A DNA stretch of 64,000 bases from Seriola aureovittata. Taxonomy: Eukaryota; Chordata; Actinopteri; Carangiformes; Carangidae. Positions 10,596 to 23,728 of the stretch are shown here, piece after piece (the first letter of the stretch is position 1; each line of letters opens with the position of its first letter). The notes beneath the pieces are model-generated. The model was given only the letters and a program-made list of their open reading frames with translations, searched no databases and had not been told where the DNA came from. Made by a program: the position numbers and the translations under genes. The stretch is taken from positions 19,854,501 through 19,918,500 of the forward strand of contig NC_079376.1 in the NCBI RefSeq assembly GCF_021018895.1. Direction: 5' to 3'.

Positions 10596-13204
10596 TATGT
10601 ATGAAACTGGTGAAATTCACCTTTAATGGAGCATTCTTTGCAGTTCTGTATTCTGGATGTTGCTATCTGATATGATTAGAGTTGGAATTGAAATCTGTCA
10701 CCCTTTTCACTCAGCTGTAATTGCCTCCAATACTGGCAAAGCAGGAGTGAAGGAAAACTTGATTTATCTATACATTTGTTGTAAAATAATCAAGAGGGTG
10801 TCTGTGCGATCTAAAAGAGCTTTCACTGAGGTTTGAAAAATAAATGTACAACTGGTAGAATTTGAATGTCCTAGAGTCCTTAAGTGGTCCTGTCTTATAT
10901 CACTGTTGCAATACAGTGTGGCAGCAATGCGCGCACTACAAGACAACACATCAGGAGCCAAATTCAGGTCAGTCGGATGCTGCTTTGTCACCTCGTGTTG
11001 ACTAATACTTGCTCACTCAGTGTTATTCCCAGGTTCTCCCCCAGCTTCAGTTGCCGCTTCATTTTTGCACGTCAGGTCAATGCTGAACATTTTGCTGGGA
11101 ACTGCGCCCAGTGAGACTTCAAATAAATAAGTGAATAAAAGGAATTAACTAGTTTTTTCTTCCTATGATGCTCTCATTTTGACAGCCATTGCACCGTGCT
11201 GTCAAATTAATTTGAGAATGATCTGTATATTAGCGATTCTACTGTGCATGTAGGAACTTTTTAGTTCAAGAATAGCTGGATTATGTTGTTACGGATTGGA
11301 CTGATGGATGTTGCATACAGACAGACAGAGATGCGATCGAGAAGGAGACAGAGTTCTGGCTATCAGACGGCTTCATGACCATTTGTTCTCAGCTTAACAG
11401 AGCTCTGCTCAGAGCTCCTATCCATCGATCATCCTTCATCAATCCCCATCTCTTCCCCCACCCCTCGGTTTTTCAATGAGTCCATCAGCCTGGAGACCCA
11501 CCTGTATTGGCTCTAACCATCAATCACTGCAATCCTCAATCTGCTTCCATCATAGTTCATCCACTGTAGCTTCTCTCCCTCATGTCAATCAAAGCCTAGA
11601 GGGTGATCAGCCAGACAGACAGGTTTAGAGTTCCATTATTATTCCATCTCTGTCAGACCAACGTACAGACTCTCTGGCTTGTCTCTGCCACAGAAAAGTC
11701 TTCAGTGACCAACCAGCAAAGATGTCCAAAAATTCTAAAATCATAGAAATTCAGTCCTTCATGGTGTTTCCTATCTTTCTGAACATCAGGGTGTCATTTC
11801 CAAGTGGACAGGGTGGTGGGGATGAACGATCTGGGCTCCCAGATCCTCTGACTGGAATCCCTCTTACTTTTGCTCTCTGGGTTTACCTGACGGATAAATT
11901 CTGCAGAGATAATCCAAAGCCAGCAGCCATCAGCAGCAGAAAATTACTGGAGAGGCGCACCGTGCAGGGTAACTGACTAACTGGCATTTCCACCAGTCTT
12001 TCTGCAGCATAATTATAGAAGCATCTTTCTTTCTTTCTTTCTTGGTGGCATAACTGAAAAACTTGAGAAATAATCAGTTAATCTCTGACAAAAATGGAAA
12101 AATTTTTCTCCAGATAAACGGCATCAAGGGAAATCTCAATATTACATCGTAAATTAAAACATCAAAGAATTAAATTAAAACTTATGAAAAATGTGTACTG
12201 TTTAAACATAAGTAGACAAGATATTATGACTTTATTCAATTTTAGCTGCGTGCTTAATATATTAATATATAAATATCAACCGAGGTTTAGAATATCCCTT
12301 AGAGCTGTATTAATGTTAATTCATACGTTCTTTGTTCTTTTGAGTGTAACATTTTTTGTCAAAAAGTCAAAGGTCAAAGTGTAAAGATTTTAAGTGGGGC
12401 TGTCACGGTTTCGCCCGCTGTTTCAGAATCTTGTCACATGGGGGCATCGACGAGTAAGATTACTGTTACTCCGTCAAGTGCATCTTGGTCTTTAATATAA
12501 TTTTAGAGCAAAAATATGCTGGAGATTTGCATCGTGGACAGTGCTGTTTTGTCCGTTGTGTAAGTTAGTAGGTAAATATGCAAGGCAATATTAATGTGCC
12601 CAAGACCTCAACCTTGCTATTGAATTCTGTTGCTAGGGGAAGTTTTAAAGTCATTGTAACTCTATTTTAAGGCAGCAGTAAAGTGTGGAGCTGTGCAATC
12701 TCTGGGAAGTCTCAGTGAAACTTTTTTGAACCTAAGTCTTGTTTGATGGAGGTGTGTAGCCAAATCCATGCTGTATTTTTGTTCCCGCATTGTGTATAAA
12801 ATAGCTGCAGTACAAAATGTGCCTCCATCATGATCCATCCACTGTTTTTGTAACTGATGCTGCTTTGTGGCCTATATACAGTAAATTCGAGTCAAGTTGT
12901 TATGGCCAGATGTTAGATGACAGCAACTGCAAAGTCATCCATTTTTTTTCTTATATAATTATTAAGCGTGAGTATGGAGCTAAACAAGGAATTGGAAAAG
13001 CTCAGCTAAATTACAGTTTGGCTGCAGAAGGATAAAGCTCTTGCTATTAATGTTACGTCTCAGTTTACCATCACTCTGCTAGTGATGAACAGCAAACATC
13101 TATTTTGTCCAAAATGTGTATAGCATGCATTATCAACTGAAATATTGCTACATGGAAGGGAGAAGCCTGGAGAAGAGAGAGCAGCAGAGGGAGTTTGTAA
13201 AAAG
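10596..13204. other. unique non-coding sequence
   Basis: No exon, RNA gene or repeat family recognised. (TTTC)n-like text at 12027-12042 is a very short simple repeat. Open frames here are all under 90 codons and lack conserved features. Confidence 0.45.
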
Positions 13205-13205
13205 A

Positions 13206-15545
13206 GAAATATTCGAGTCAAGTAAATTTTATTTATATAGCGCCAAATCATAACAGAAGTTATCTCAGAGCACTTGTCATATAGAGCAGGTCTTGACTGT
13301 ACTCTTTACAGTATTATTTACAGAGACCCAACATTCCCCCATGAGCAAGCATTTGAAGACAGTGGAAAAGAAAAACGCCCTTTTAACAGGTAGTAACCTT
13401 GGGGGGCAGTAAGTGGCTCCAGCTCCAGAGGCAGAAATACTTACAGAGAGCAACAGGAGGAGAGAGACGAGAAAGCATAACTACCGGAGAGAGAAGATGC
13501 TGAGTTAGTAACATGCATTAATGGGATATGAATGTGTACAGATGGGAAATCCCACGGCAGTCTAGGCAGTATTATTATATTGACACAACTAGGGGATGGT
13601 GCAAGGCAAGCCTAAACCAGCTCTAACTATCAGCTTTATCAGAAATGAAAGTTTTAAGGCTACTCTTAAACGTGGAGATGCTGTCTGCCTCCCAGAATCA
13701 AAGTGGATGATTTTTGCACAGGAGAGGAGCCTGACAGCTGAAGGTTCTGCCTCCCATTCTACTTGTGGAGACTCTAGAAACCACAAACTGGCCTGAATTC
13801 TGGGAGCGCAGTGTTCTAGTGGGGTAATAGGGTGCTATCAGCTCTTTAAGATATGATGGAGCCTCACCATTAAGGGCTTTGTAGAGGAGGAGAAGGATTT
13901 GAAATGGATTTTACAGAGAGCCAGTGCAGAGAAGGTAATTTGGGAGAGATATGATATCTTTTCCTCGTCAGTACTCACGTAGGAGTGTTCTGGATCATCT
14001 GGAGAGTGTTTAGAGACTTGTTGGGGCAGCCTGTTAACAAGGAATTGCAATAATCTAATGCTGCATCCTTTTTGAGTCTGAATGTCCCTCATTTTTGTAA
14101 TGTTTTTTACAATTACTTGAATTTTATCTGAGTTTAATAGCAGAAAATTGCAGGTCACCCAGGTCTTTATGTCCTTATGGCAAGATTGAAGTTTAGGTAA
14201 CTGGTTTCATCTGGCTTTATTGATAATAGGGAACAGAAGTGGTCCAAGCACAGAACCTTGTGGAACTCTGTGACATGGAGGATTCATCGATAACCTGAAC
14301 AAACGAAAATTAATGTGATTTAACGAGCTTAGTATGGTTCCTTTAATGCAAATGTCATGGGATGTTATGGTCAGTGGTGTCAGATACAGCACTAAGATCT
14401 AACAGGACCGGTCCTTTGTCTGATGCAATTGGAAAGTCATTTGTAACTTTCACTAGCGCTGTCTGTGACACAAGTCACACAAGGATTTTAGAGAGAGAGG
14501 GAAGGGTAGATATAGGTCTACAGTTGAAAATCACCTGAATCAAGAGTAGGCTTTTTAAGAGGAGGTTTAATTACAGCTACTTTAGAAGAGTCCAGTAGAT
14601 AGCCTGTAAAAAACAGCTAACCAAGGGTAAAATGTCCTTCAGCAGCCGGGATCAGGGCTAAGAGACAGATTGATGGTTTGATGAAAAAATCATGGTGGTG
14701 AAGGTTCTAACAGACTAAATAGATATCAGGTTTTACAGCTGTTTCTATGGTTCCTGTGTTTGAGGATAAATCTGTGCCATTTGAGGGCAGGGGGGGTGAT
14801 GAATTATGTCTCTAATATTAAGAATTTTATCATTGAATAAGTTCATGAAGTCGTTACTACTGAGAGCTACAGGAGTATATGGATCAATAGAGCTATGATG
14901 CTCTGTCAGCCTGGCCACCATACTTCTGAAGAGAAACCTAGGGTTTAATTTTCCTCTATTTGTGATGAGTTATAGGCTGCTCTGGCATTACAGAGGACCT
15001 TCCTGTATGTTTTAAGATTGAGCGAGTTTCTTACAGATTGGTGAAACCCCAATTCTTTCCAGTTTTTGCAATGTTTGCTTTAAGTTGGAGTTTGGACTTA
15101 AGCCACAGTAGTGGTACCTCGCTAGTTTTATTATCTTCTTTTTTAGAGGGGCAATAGAGTCTAGAGTCATTTGCAGCGAGCCTGCAGCACTATGGATATT
15201 TGGGAGGGTTAGCATAGAATTCTCTTTTATATATATAGAAAAGGCATTGAATTAAGTTCGGCATTTGGCAAAGACCAATGTGCAGATAGAGGACATTCAT
15301 GACACTAATTCCACTTCTTTAACAGTGGTGTTCAGATTGCTGACATTCAGAATTTTGGAAAACTGTACAATTTTTTTTTTGTTCCTTCAGTAATTAAAGT
15401 ATTTCTGCTTTTATGAACGTTATGATATATTCTGAGGAACCTTCACAACTCTCAGACTCACTGTCTCCACTTATAATCTCTAGTAGATCCAGAAGACTGT
15501 ATCGGTTCTTGTTATTCATACTACAGAAAAAGAAAATGACAATGA
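13206..15545 (-). pseudogene. L2-clade LINE reverse transcriptase relic
   Basis: A non-LTR retrotransposon inserted antisense to the plus strand. The 3' end lies at about 13206-13260 (plus-strand text TTTATTTATATAGCGCC, widespread in teleosts). Moving upstream on the minus strand, 13590-13960 corresponds to the C-terminal part. At 14105-14160 the frame reads MTCNFLLLNSDKIQVIV, and at 14235-14280 PQGSVLGPLLF, both hallmark reverse transcriptase blocks. The YADD catalytic segment that should lie between them is deleted. At 15120-15165 the linker block DSIAPLKKKIIK precedes the RT, and 15280-15545 corresponds to the end of the endonuclease region. Several stops, frame shifts and deletions make it non-functional. 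Function in intact relatives: target-primed reverse transcription of its own RNA. I am confident of the LINE identity and reasonably confident of the L2 assignment. Confidence 0.88.
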
Positions 15546-15793
15546 AATAGGACCAACATAGGATAGTAAAATCTTGTTTGTTTTATTTATCAAGAAAAGT
15601 AAAGCTAAAGCCAAAGTGCAATTTCAGTACTGATATGCAAAAAAGATTTCATAATACATTTTGTTAATAATTTAATTAATTTGACATCATTTTTTTATGT
15701 TTACTTTTGACTACTTTTAAGGTTAAATGTCCCATGTGACATATGTCACAGAGATATTTTCCAAACATGTTTTATATCAATTATCAATATTTT
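15546..15793. other. AT-rich spacer between two transposon relics
   Basis: No feature recognised. Confidence 0.4.
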
Positions 15794-16140
15794 CTATATT
15801 TGCTTTGCTTTAAAAGTGTGTTGATATTGGCCTGCATTCATTCTTACTTCCACTTTATTCACAGCTCCGGTGCCTGATGCAGACATACGCCCCCTTAACA
15901 TCAGCAAGCCTCCACCATGTTTGACTGTGGGAATGGTGGTGTTCTCCTCACAGGCGGCACAGGGTTTTTTTCTCACCACACGGACCCTTTGACAATTATG
16001 ACCAAATAGTTCAACTTTGGTCTCATCATTTAGTTCCAAAACTCATTTGGTTTGCTCACATGCTCTTTAGCATCATCTGAGCATGGTGCCTTGTGTATAG
16101 AAGTAGGCAATGGCTTCCTGCCTGCTTTTCTCTCAGACAT
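15794..16140 (-). pseudogene. Tc1-like transposase fragment
   Basis: The minus strand keeps an 81-codon frame (15794-16039) that includes NDETKVELFGHN, then NTTIPTVKHGGGLLMLRG, then GTGAVNKVE. This is the central Tc1 transposase block around the second catalytic Asp (family pattern W-S-D-E-T-K), with Asp retained and Trp-Ser replaced by Leu-Asn. The family then has a conserved GG-x-x-M-x-W-G segment, here degraded. Neither the N-terminal DNA-binding domain nor the C-terminal Glu region is recognisable and no inverted repeats were found, so this is a fragment. It lies just upstream, in plus-strand coordinates, of the L2 relic and is a separate insertion. Confidence 0.85.
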
Positions 16141-18004
16141 TCCTTGGGTGCTTGAGCAGATCTAGTGTAAGTTTAATTATAGCAAAGTTACCTGGGTTGA
16201 GATAGAGCAGCATAAAAGCTACCAGTGACACAGAAAGTCAGTCAAAGGTACAGTTCTGTTCATGGTGTTTGTTTCTTACCAAAACTCTGATTCCGATGGT
16301 TCCTAAGTGACAACTCCCCAAAGTCATCCTCTGCAAACACAGAAGAAGAGAAATGTGACAAAACATTGTGAGACAGACTTACAATCTTACAGACAGACTC
16401 TCAACAACTATCATAAAAGCTCATAACACTCAGTTCCTTTTGTTTATTTGTTGTTAAGGTGAAGGTATTTTGCCAGAATAGATTGCACAATGTGTCAAGA
16501 GAGATGCTGCTGAAAGCAGTCGCAATCAATTTCAGTTATACTGGGTGAATTGATGGATTTTTGTCTTGCTCAGTGGGACCAATAGGAGCGCAGCAGCAAA
16601 GGCCTGTATTGCTGAAGTTAGACCAAAGCAGACACAGACACTAATTGGATTTACTGTAGTGTGTGTGTTTGTGTGTGAGAGAGAGAGACGAGAGACAGCA
16701 ATGCAAATACTAGAGTGACACCATTTGGAAAACACGGACCACTTCCCTTCGTTTCTCATTTGTAATTCTATCATAAACTGTGTTGCACTCATTACACCGC
16801 TTGTGATATAATATGTCCTGTTAACTTCTGTGTGAATGTCATCAGCATTGGTGGAAATAAACAAGGTATCATTTACTTAAATACTTTACATTTTTGAGGT
16901 TCTTGTACTTTAATTGTGTTTCTTTTTTATGTTACTTAGTGATTTTGCCATTACATTTATCTGAAAACTAAGCACAAGAGCCTTATTTGCAGAGAGGATG
17001 CCTTATACATATGCTAAGCACACATGACCAGCTTGTCATCAGTTAAAGTTCAAAGCAGTTAATCATCTCTCCCTCCTGCTCCTCTTTTCCTTCCCTGCTA
17101 TCATTTTCTTCTCTGTTCCTTTCAGAAGGGTATTGAGAGCAGATCACAGAGGAGACACACTCCGTAGACCCAATTTCAGTGTAATATCTTAGGTAAATAT
17201 GAATCAGATGGTTAATTATCTGTTTTGCCTTCATTTGATATTATAGCACCCTGAGGCAGACATTAATTGTCCCCCGAAGCAGGCTTAGTTAATTTTAATT
17301 AGTGAACCCTCTCATGTATAGTGGTCACTACAGTGGACAGATATTCAAAAGCCAGTTTCTCGTATATGCCTGGGTTTGGATGGTGTCGTTGCATATCAGT
17401 CACTACAGTGGATAGTCCTTGAAAACACCATTGGCTGCCATCAAGTCACAAGCAAAGTGCAGCTAAATCCCCAACATCCAGGATGGCTGACGAAACATCA
17501 GGTATGTACGGTTTGCACTGAAGATCATCTGCCAGGGATGAGACTTTCACTTGACTGTCCTGACCACATTTTATAATACAATATTTATCTTAAGCAAGAA
17601 GTTTTAGACACTCATTAACCTCAGCTTTAACAAAATGCCAGACTAACAGCAGCACTGTAGATGTGTGCTCACCTAAATATCACTGAAGCAGATGCAAAAC
17701 AACTGCTTGCTCTGCTTTTTCCACTGCTGTTGCATAAATATAAAAACTTAAATATAAACTGAAATGAACTGCCCTCTTTCTATATGAAGTGGCTCAGCAG
17801 ATGACTCTCAGAGCCTTCAGTATTTTAATGGAGCACAGTGGGGCGATTTTGACAGCTGTCATCGCAGGAGCTAACAGCTAGCTAATAGGCTACCTATATC
17901 GAAATGCCTGGCTCAATGACATATGTTAACTTGAGGGCACCTTTTTCGATATAGGCTTTCTCTTGTTAAATGCCTATGATGTTCACTTTTTGTTGACACT
18001 GCCA
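16141..18004. other. unique non-coding sequence
   Basis: No exon is supported. A TG/GA simple stretch occurs at 16658-16690. A TAATT-rich patch (CATTAATTG, GTTAATTTTAATTAG) is at about 17260-17305. Confidence 0.4.
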
Positions 18005-18007
18005 TAG

Positions 18008-18400
18008 AGGTGTTCATTACCTCTAGCAAGGAGGTCATGTTTTAAGCAGGATTAGGCAAAAAATGCTCAACTGATTGGCACCAAACTTGGTGGAGGAATT
18101 GTCCATGAGCCAAGAAAGAACCCATTAAATTTTGGTGCTGATCAGGTTAAAAGGGACAAATCCAGGATTATTTTTCATTAATGTTGTGAGATAGGGCATT
18201 TTTTTCAACACTTCAATTTCATAGGAAATAATTAATGGACCTTGAAGTAAAAAATCGGATGCATTTATGGTGTTCATATCTACGACTTTGTACAGTTTGG
18301 TGCACATCCAGATAATCCATCCAAAAACATGTGGTATTGTTTGGCCATGGTGGAGGAACAGTTTATGCTCCACTGAGTGCCATTCTAGACTTTATTTCTT
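18008..18400 (+). repeat. interspersed repeat with CAAGGAGGTCATGTTTT start
   Basis: Begins with TTACCTCTAGCAAGGAGGTC and continues with CACCAAACTTGGTGGA, GAGCCAAGAAAGAACCCATT and AAATTTTGGTGCTGATC. This order of landmarks is characteristic of a dispersed repeat seen in many fish genomes. The rest (18180-18400) is more diverged, with a second GTTTGGTGCACATCC block near 18296. No transposase or reverse transcriptase frame is present. Class uncertain: non-autonomous DNA element or a LINE tail. Confidence 0.6.
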
Positions 18401-20470
18401 TTGACCACATCAGGTTTGCTTGTCTCAGACTTTGTTGAATGCTGACATTGTTATAACTCTCCAACCAATTTCAGCTGTGACCTAACGGCATATGTGGAAA
18501 GTTCTATGTTTAGCTCATTTATTCTGTTTTGACATGTTTGAAATGTAATATTTAAATGTAGTTAGTGTAATTGCAAATCTGGTTCAACACTGCGTTATTA
18601 GACCGCCTATCTGGTAGAATCTTGTGACACAGCAAATGTGAACTCATTTAAATAGCTGGTTGATTCCAATTGTTATAGTGATTTTAATGGACCTGCTCTC
18701 ATTTCGACAGGTGGCTAAAATTATGGCGTCTTCCCAGCACACTGAAATTAATTTCCCCAAAGACATTAGAGTTTTTGCACACTCAGGCACTCATAACCTC
18801 ATTAGGTGATAAATGTATCACAACCAATGACTTGACCACACTCAGGTGCTTTTGATGTGGGATAATTGAGGTTGGATGACTCATGACAAGTGGGATTTGA
18901 GTGAAATTAAACTTAATTCATATCGAGTTGATCACTCTTTTCTAATCAGTGTTGTAGTGGTGAAATTGTTTTCAGCATTTGATAGGTCATATAGTAGCAG
19001 CCTATGACGGAAAGCCTAAAACTCCACTTACATGGATATATTTTTATATTTTCCACTTGATCATCATCCTAAAAGGATGGTCTGAGGTGAATCTAAACTC
19101 TAAACTCATCAATTTCATATTTATGATCCTCACCCTGATGTATATGTATGGTCGTCATGTTTTGGTCTGACAGTTGAATTGACCGAGCGTGGCACACAAT
19201 CACCTTTAGGCCATTCCCAGTGGTCATGAATATTTACTAAAAGACAGATCCACAACACTGGAGCTGTTTATTCAGAACTGGCCTATTTAATGTGTGCACT
19301 GCAAGGTTCTGTCTTTGCTTGCACACAGGTTTCTTCAAAACCTTGGCATCTTCAATCATCCCACATGTATAGTGAAACATTTAAACATGGACGTTTCACC
19401 TTGTCATGTCTTTCTCCTGAGGTATTGCCTTCAAAGCTGTAGTTTTTAACACTGGATCAAATGTATGTGTGATATTGTGAATGGTATTGCTTGTAGTGAC
19501 AAACCTACAGAGAATTATGACCCAACTCTACAGTTCTCTTTAGCTTTTCACCGTAGCTACAAAGCCTTTTAACCTCTTTTGCTCATTGCTTAGCTTTTTT
19601 GGTACATGGACTCCTCTACTATGAACCTTGTTTTCAGCTGCAGTGGGCAGGAGATTTCAGCAAAAAAAGCTGTGATAGACCCTCTGTATGCCAAAGACCA
19701 AATGAGAGTCAAATAGAGAAAGCAACTAGCTAGTGAGGAAAGTCAAATAAAAAAGTGTGGATGTGTTTAGCAAAATAAAGGCCAAGGATATTCTTGTCAG
19801 GAGTTGGTGTATACCAAGCAAGCAGTGCAAAAAGTTAGGCGTGGCTAAATACCAATTTTACTCCATGTCGGGTGGATTTTGAAATGCTAACCCATTTCAA
19901 ATAATAAATATATAAGGTGTTTGCATTGTTTCACAAAACCACATTTAATAATCAAAACATATCGACTAATGCAGCTTTAAATACCATGCACCTCTTATTA
20001 GATTTTGCTTAATAAGATTCCATGTGAAAATCAATTTGGTAATCTGATTAGTGACATCGACAAAGATCCCATGTGTTAAAGTGCAGCACCGTCTAATTGG
20101 GAAAGTGTCATATGAATTAATGAATATTTTTCTATTCAAGTGTCGTACACCTAATGGTTCCCAACCCACATGGGCTTACAGACCACTACTTGTATTAGAG
20201 AAAACAAAAAGAAAGCAAACCAATACATGGTACTGTAAAGTGTGTCAACTTCACAAATTAAACACAGAGCCTTCTCATACACTGATGGTAAGCAACTGAC
20301 AAAAACTGAGCTATGTCAAACAGCCAACTCTGTCTATTAGAAATAACATTATTAACAAATGATTTGCAACAGCAAATACATTTTGAAGGGAATGTAATTA
20401 AGACCAGATTACATATTCTAGAACAGTAATGAGTAACAATGTTAGGTTGTTAATTTCCATATTTCACAAA
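18401..20470. other. unique non-coding sequence
   Basis: No exon, RNA gene or clear repeat. The stretch at about 18540-18970 is even in composition and low in simple sequence, which is compatible with a conserved non-coding element, but this cannot be shown from one sequence. Confidence 0.4.
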
Positions 20471-20474
20471 TAAC

Positions 20475-20535
20475 AAATTTACATTTGCATTTACACATTT
20501 GGCAGACGCTTCTATCCAAAAGCAGCATAAGTATA
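20475..20535. repeat. fragment of a common teleost repeat
   Basis: Contains CATTTGGCAGACGCTTCTAT followed by CCAAAAGCAGCATAAGTA, a close match to the GGCAGACGCTTTTATCCAAAG box found at the end of many teleost retroposons. Only about 60 bp are recognisable. Confidence 0.55.
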
Positions 20536-20941
20536 CTGACCATATCAGTTCAGGTTGTGTAATGTCATCATGCCAAACATGTTAGCAAACAATTGTACAT
20601 TTACACTGCACATCCACAGACACGGAGCAACACAAGCACACATTTGAAGTAATCTTTCTGACCATCCAATGAATGTTAGGATAATAATCATGTTTGAAAA
20701 CCAACACGGAACAAAACAAATAAAAAAGGCTGTGGCGGCAGCTGAGTCAAAATTCCCTGTGGATTTCTTACTAAGAATGACCCCTCTGACATCTCACATA
20801 GTTATTTGATCCATTGTTAATATACAAATATTGACAGGTGCAGCTTTAAGATTCTATTTTAAGAGTTTTTTTTAAAGGTGAAAAAACTGTATAACGCAGG
20901 ATACAGAAGTCTTTGTATGATGAGTCTATATAAGTTGATTC

Positions 20942-21385
20942 TTACCTCAGGCTGCTTGACATCACACTAAGACCTAAATTGGATGGACAGAGGCAAAAAA
21001 AAAAATCTGGTGTTAGATGGGAAGACAAGTCAGACAAGTCAGACAGGAGCAAGACATGCAGGTGATCATTGACATCCGTGTTCGGTCCCCTTACTGTCAC
21101 ATCCAGGAAGAGATGGGAAAGATAAGATGATTTGTTCTTTCCATCAGTCACACTCTTTTTCTCTTTTGGCCACAGGCCCCATGCAGCTATATTCAGAGAA
21201 GCTAGGAGAGAAAGGAGATGGAGATCATTAACATCCACCAGCAGACCCCACGCAGTCAAATTCAAGACAAAGGAGGAAGAGAGCGAGAGAGTTGAGGACA
21301 GTAGGTAGATGCATGAATATTTCTGGATACTTATACATGGCCATCTAGAATGATCAGGACAGTCTAACATGCTCCAAGCCAAGAA
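20942..21385. repeat. imperfect duplication, about 158 bp period
   Basis: GATCATTGACATCC at 21064 recurs as GATCATTAACATCC at 21222, and the following CCCC-start box at 21087 recurs at 21246 with the same offset. A partial third box starts near 21177. A 9-bp tandem GACAAGTCA/GACAAGTCA occurs at about 21025-21042. The 146-codon minus-strand frame across this segment shows the same repetition (VDVNDLHLL and TDVNDHLHVL) and has no recognisable domain. Confidence 0.5.
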
Positions 21386-23394
21386 GAATAATGTATGACT
21401 TGGTTGGTATGACTCTGCATGGCACTCACCTTCCCCTCTGTCTCATGTTTATTTAAACATGGTTCTGGGGCGTATCGAGCCATACAGCATCTTAAGGTCC
21501 AGCTCAGTCACTCTTTCTCCACCTCACTTTGTCTCTCTCTGTCACTTTCTTCTACATAATTCAGGGCACTTAGCTAGTTGAGCCAGATTGAGTGTGTGAT
21601 TGAAAGGGTCACCTGCTCAAATCTGCAGCCACTGACACTGTGTTTTTTCTACTCTTAACTCCTATGGCCTTTATAATTGAACATTTTACCAGGCAGAGTT
21701 CTTATACAAGTCTTTATTCTCAGGTTTTGGAGCTAGAGTTGATGTGCTTAACTGTCTGTTTTCTCAAAAGTATAAATAGTTATAAATAGTTTGGTTAGTG
21801 GTATAATATGGTGTTTGTTTTCTTTCTGACATTTAGATGAGAAGATCAATACCACTCTTTTTGCTGTGAGTTAGGTAGAAAGCTGGAGCTGGGAGATTAG
21901 CCCTACTTAGCCTAGCTTGAAGCATATGAGCTATAAATGAGTTTAAGGTTATTTTTTCTCTCCAGCCCAGAACTTCACTGTTTTGGAACCCACTGCACAC
22001 TCCCTGTCCAGAACTAAATGGGACAGACGTAGTTCGCTATTGGACTTACCTTACCAGGTGCATAGAAACACAACAATAAATGAATGCTAATATTGCTGCA
22101 TAAATGCATCTCTTCACCATATCCATTAAAAGGTGATTATATATCAATTTTCAGTTTGGCCAGTTAGCTGGTTTGCTAGATGAGGCCAAGCTAGGCTAAT
22201 TGCCCTGTTTCTGCTCCATACTTAAAACAAGGACAAGTGAGTGCTATCAGTCTTCTCAACAGTGTTGCCAACTACTTTCAATGGAAAGTAGGCTAGTTAA
22301 AGCCTCCCCGAAAAGTTGCTAGTTGCTAGTTAGCATATTTGTGACGTCAGTCCTCCGTCTGCTTAGTGGTTTTAATTTTGAATTTTAACAGTTATAGGTC
22401 TACTGAATGCCTCCAAATGCTCTTTTCTGTGTCTGAATGTTGCTATTGAGGAAGTAGGGAGAATAATATGTGTGAGACCATTCAGATAGAGAGCATTCAT
22501 TATTTTTTCTGGCCTCCCTCACAACACCAAACTATATTCATTGTATGTGGAAAAAAAAAACATATTTAATAATACTTTAATCCTATTTGTGATTCTGCTC
22601 TGATTGCATCCACAACATCAGTACCCTTAGTTCTCTCCCCCCCTGTGGGGCGATGTCGGGTGCAGAGGAAGAGCTAGAACCTGCTGAAGGACATGACTTA
22701 AATGAAAAGGCAGCGGAAGTGTCAAAGAGCCGCAGCACCTTATCTGGCAGTTTGTGCCCATAGCATGCATCCCCAGCCAGCCTCAAACCATATCTAATAT
22801 ATTGAATAGAGCTGAGGGTCTGAAGGGACATACGATTCCTGAATTTGTTTTTAATGACTCACATTTGACTGAACGGTCTCTCTACCTCAGCATTTAAGTG
22901 TGGGAGAGAGAAGAAAGAAACTGCAGCAGAGGCCAAGTCTTCATATGGATTTATATTGGTGCATCCTTGTGTTTCTTCACCTCAGCCCAGAACGCCATGG
23001 TGTTTATTATTTCCTCCCATGTATAAAGAATAAAGTGTTTGAATAGAGTACAATGTACAGGCTTGTCTAAATAAATTATCATCCAAAACGAATGAACTAA
23101 ACCCCTCTGTGATAGTGAGTGACAAGACAGTGATAATGATCAAAACGATCAAATTAAATCATTTAGATTAAAACAAAGGAGGAGCAAACAAAAGGGATTA
23201 GTGATTGGTCCTTGGTAAAACACGCTCATTCACTGCACTGAATGTGCTGCCCATTCTGCCTCTCGCTCTATGCCACTCACCGGTCAGAGTAGACACTGAG
23301 GTGCCTCTCACTCACAGGGCAGTACGGACTCTCTTCTATGGAAAACAGCTATGGTTTGTCCAAACAGTCACTAGATTTGTCAGTAGGTAGTACT
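21386..23394. other. mostly unique, weak repeat traces
   Basis: No exon is supported. Around 22140-22265 there are traces of the GCTAGC-rich short repeat also seen at 4440 and 51045 (AGTTAGCTGG, AAGCTAGGCTAA, CAGTCTTCTCAAC). A run of A occurs at 22551-22560. Confidence 0.4.
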
Positions 23395-23397
23395 TCT

Positions 23398-23625
23398 CTA
23401 ACCCTCCTAGCCTCAATTTTGACCTGTTTTCACCTGTTTAGATGTGTGAAACTTACCTTGAATTTTTTCTGATCAAAACAAGGTGTCATTATGTCCTCAA
23501 CAATAACCTACTAAAATATATTTTGATCATTTTTCTTTTTTTAAATCCCTATTAAAAAAGAAAAAGTTGCATCTGTAGTGTTATGGGTTAAATTTGACCC
23601 AATAGTAATTATGGGTTGTTTATGA
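23398..23625. mobile_element. possible TTAA-type (piggyBac-like) MITE remnant
   Basis: The left end reads CTAACCCTCCTAGCCTCAAT followed by TTTGACC, which resembles the terminal repeat of short piggyBac-type elements in fish (TAACCCTCCT followed by GGTCAAATTTGACC). A second box, GGGTTAAATTTGACCCAA, lies at 23586-23603. A clean right terminus was not found, so boundaries and completeness are unsure. Confidence 0.4.
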
Positions 23626-23689
23626 AGAGAAATACATGGTTACATAGTAAATGTTACCAAACCATCATGAATAACAAAAATTACAAACA

Positions 23690-23694
<5 letters not shown>

Positions 23695-23727
<33 letters not shown>

Positions 23728-23728
23728 T
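23695..23728. repeat. (ATA)n microsatellite
   Basis: About 11 uninterrupted ATA trinucleotides. A second ATAATA patch follows at 23740-23747. Confidence 0.95.
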
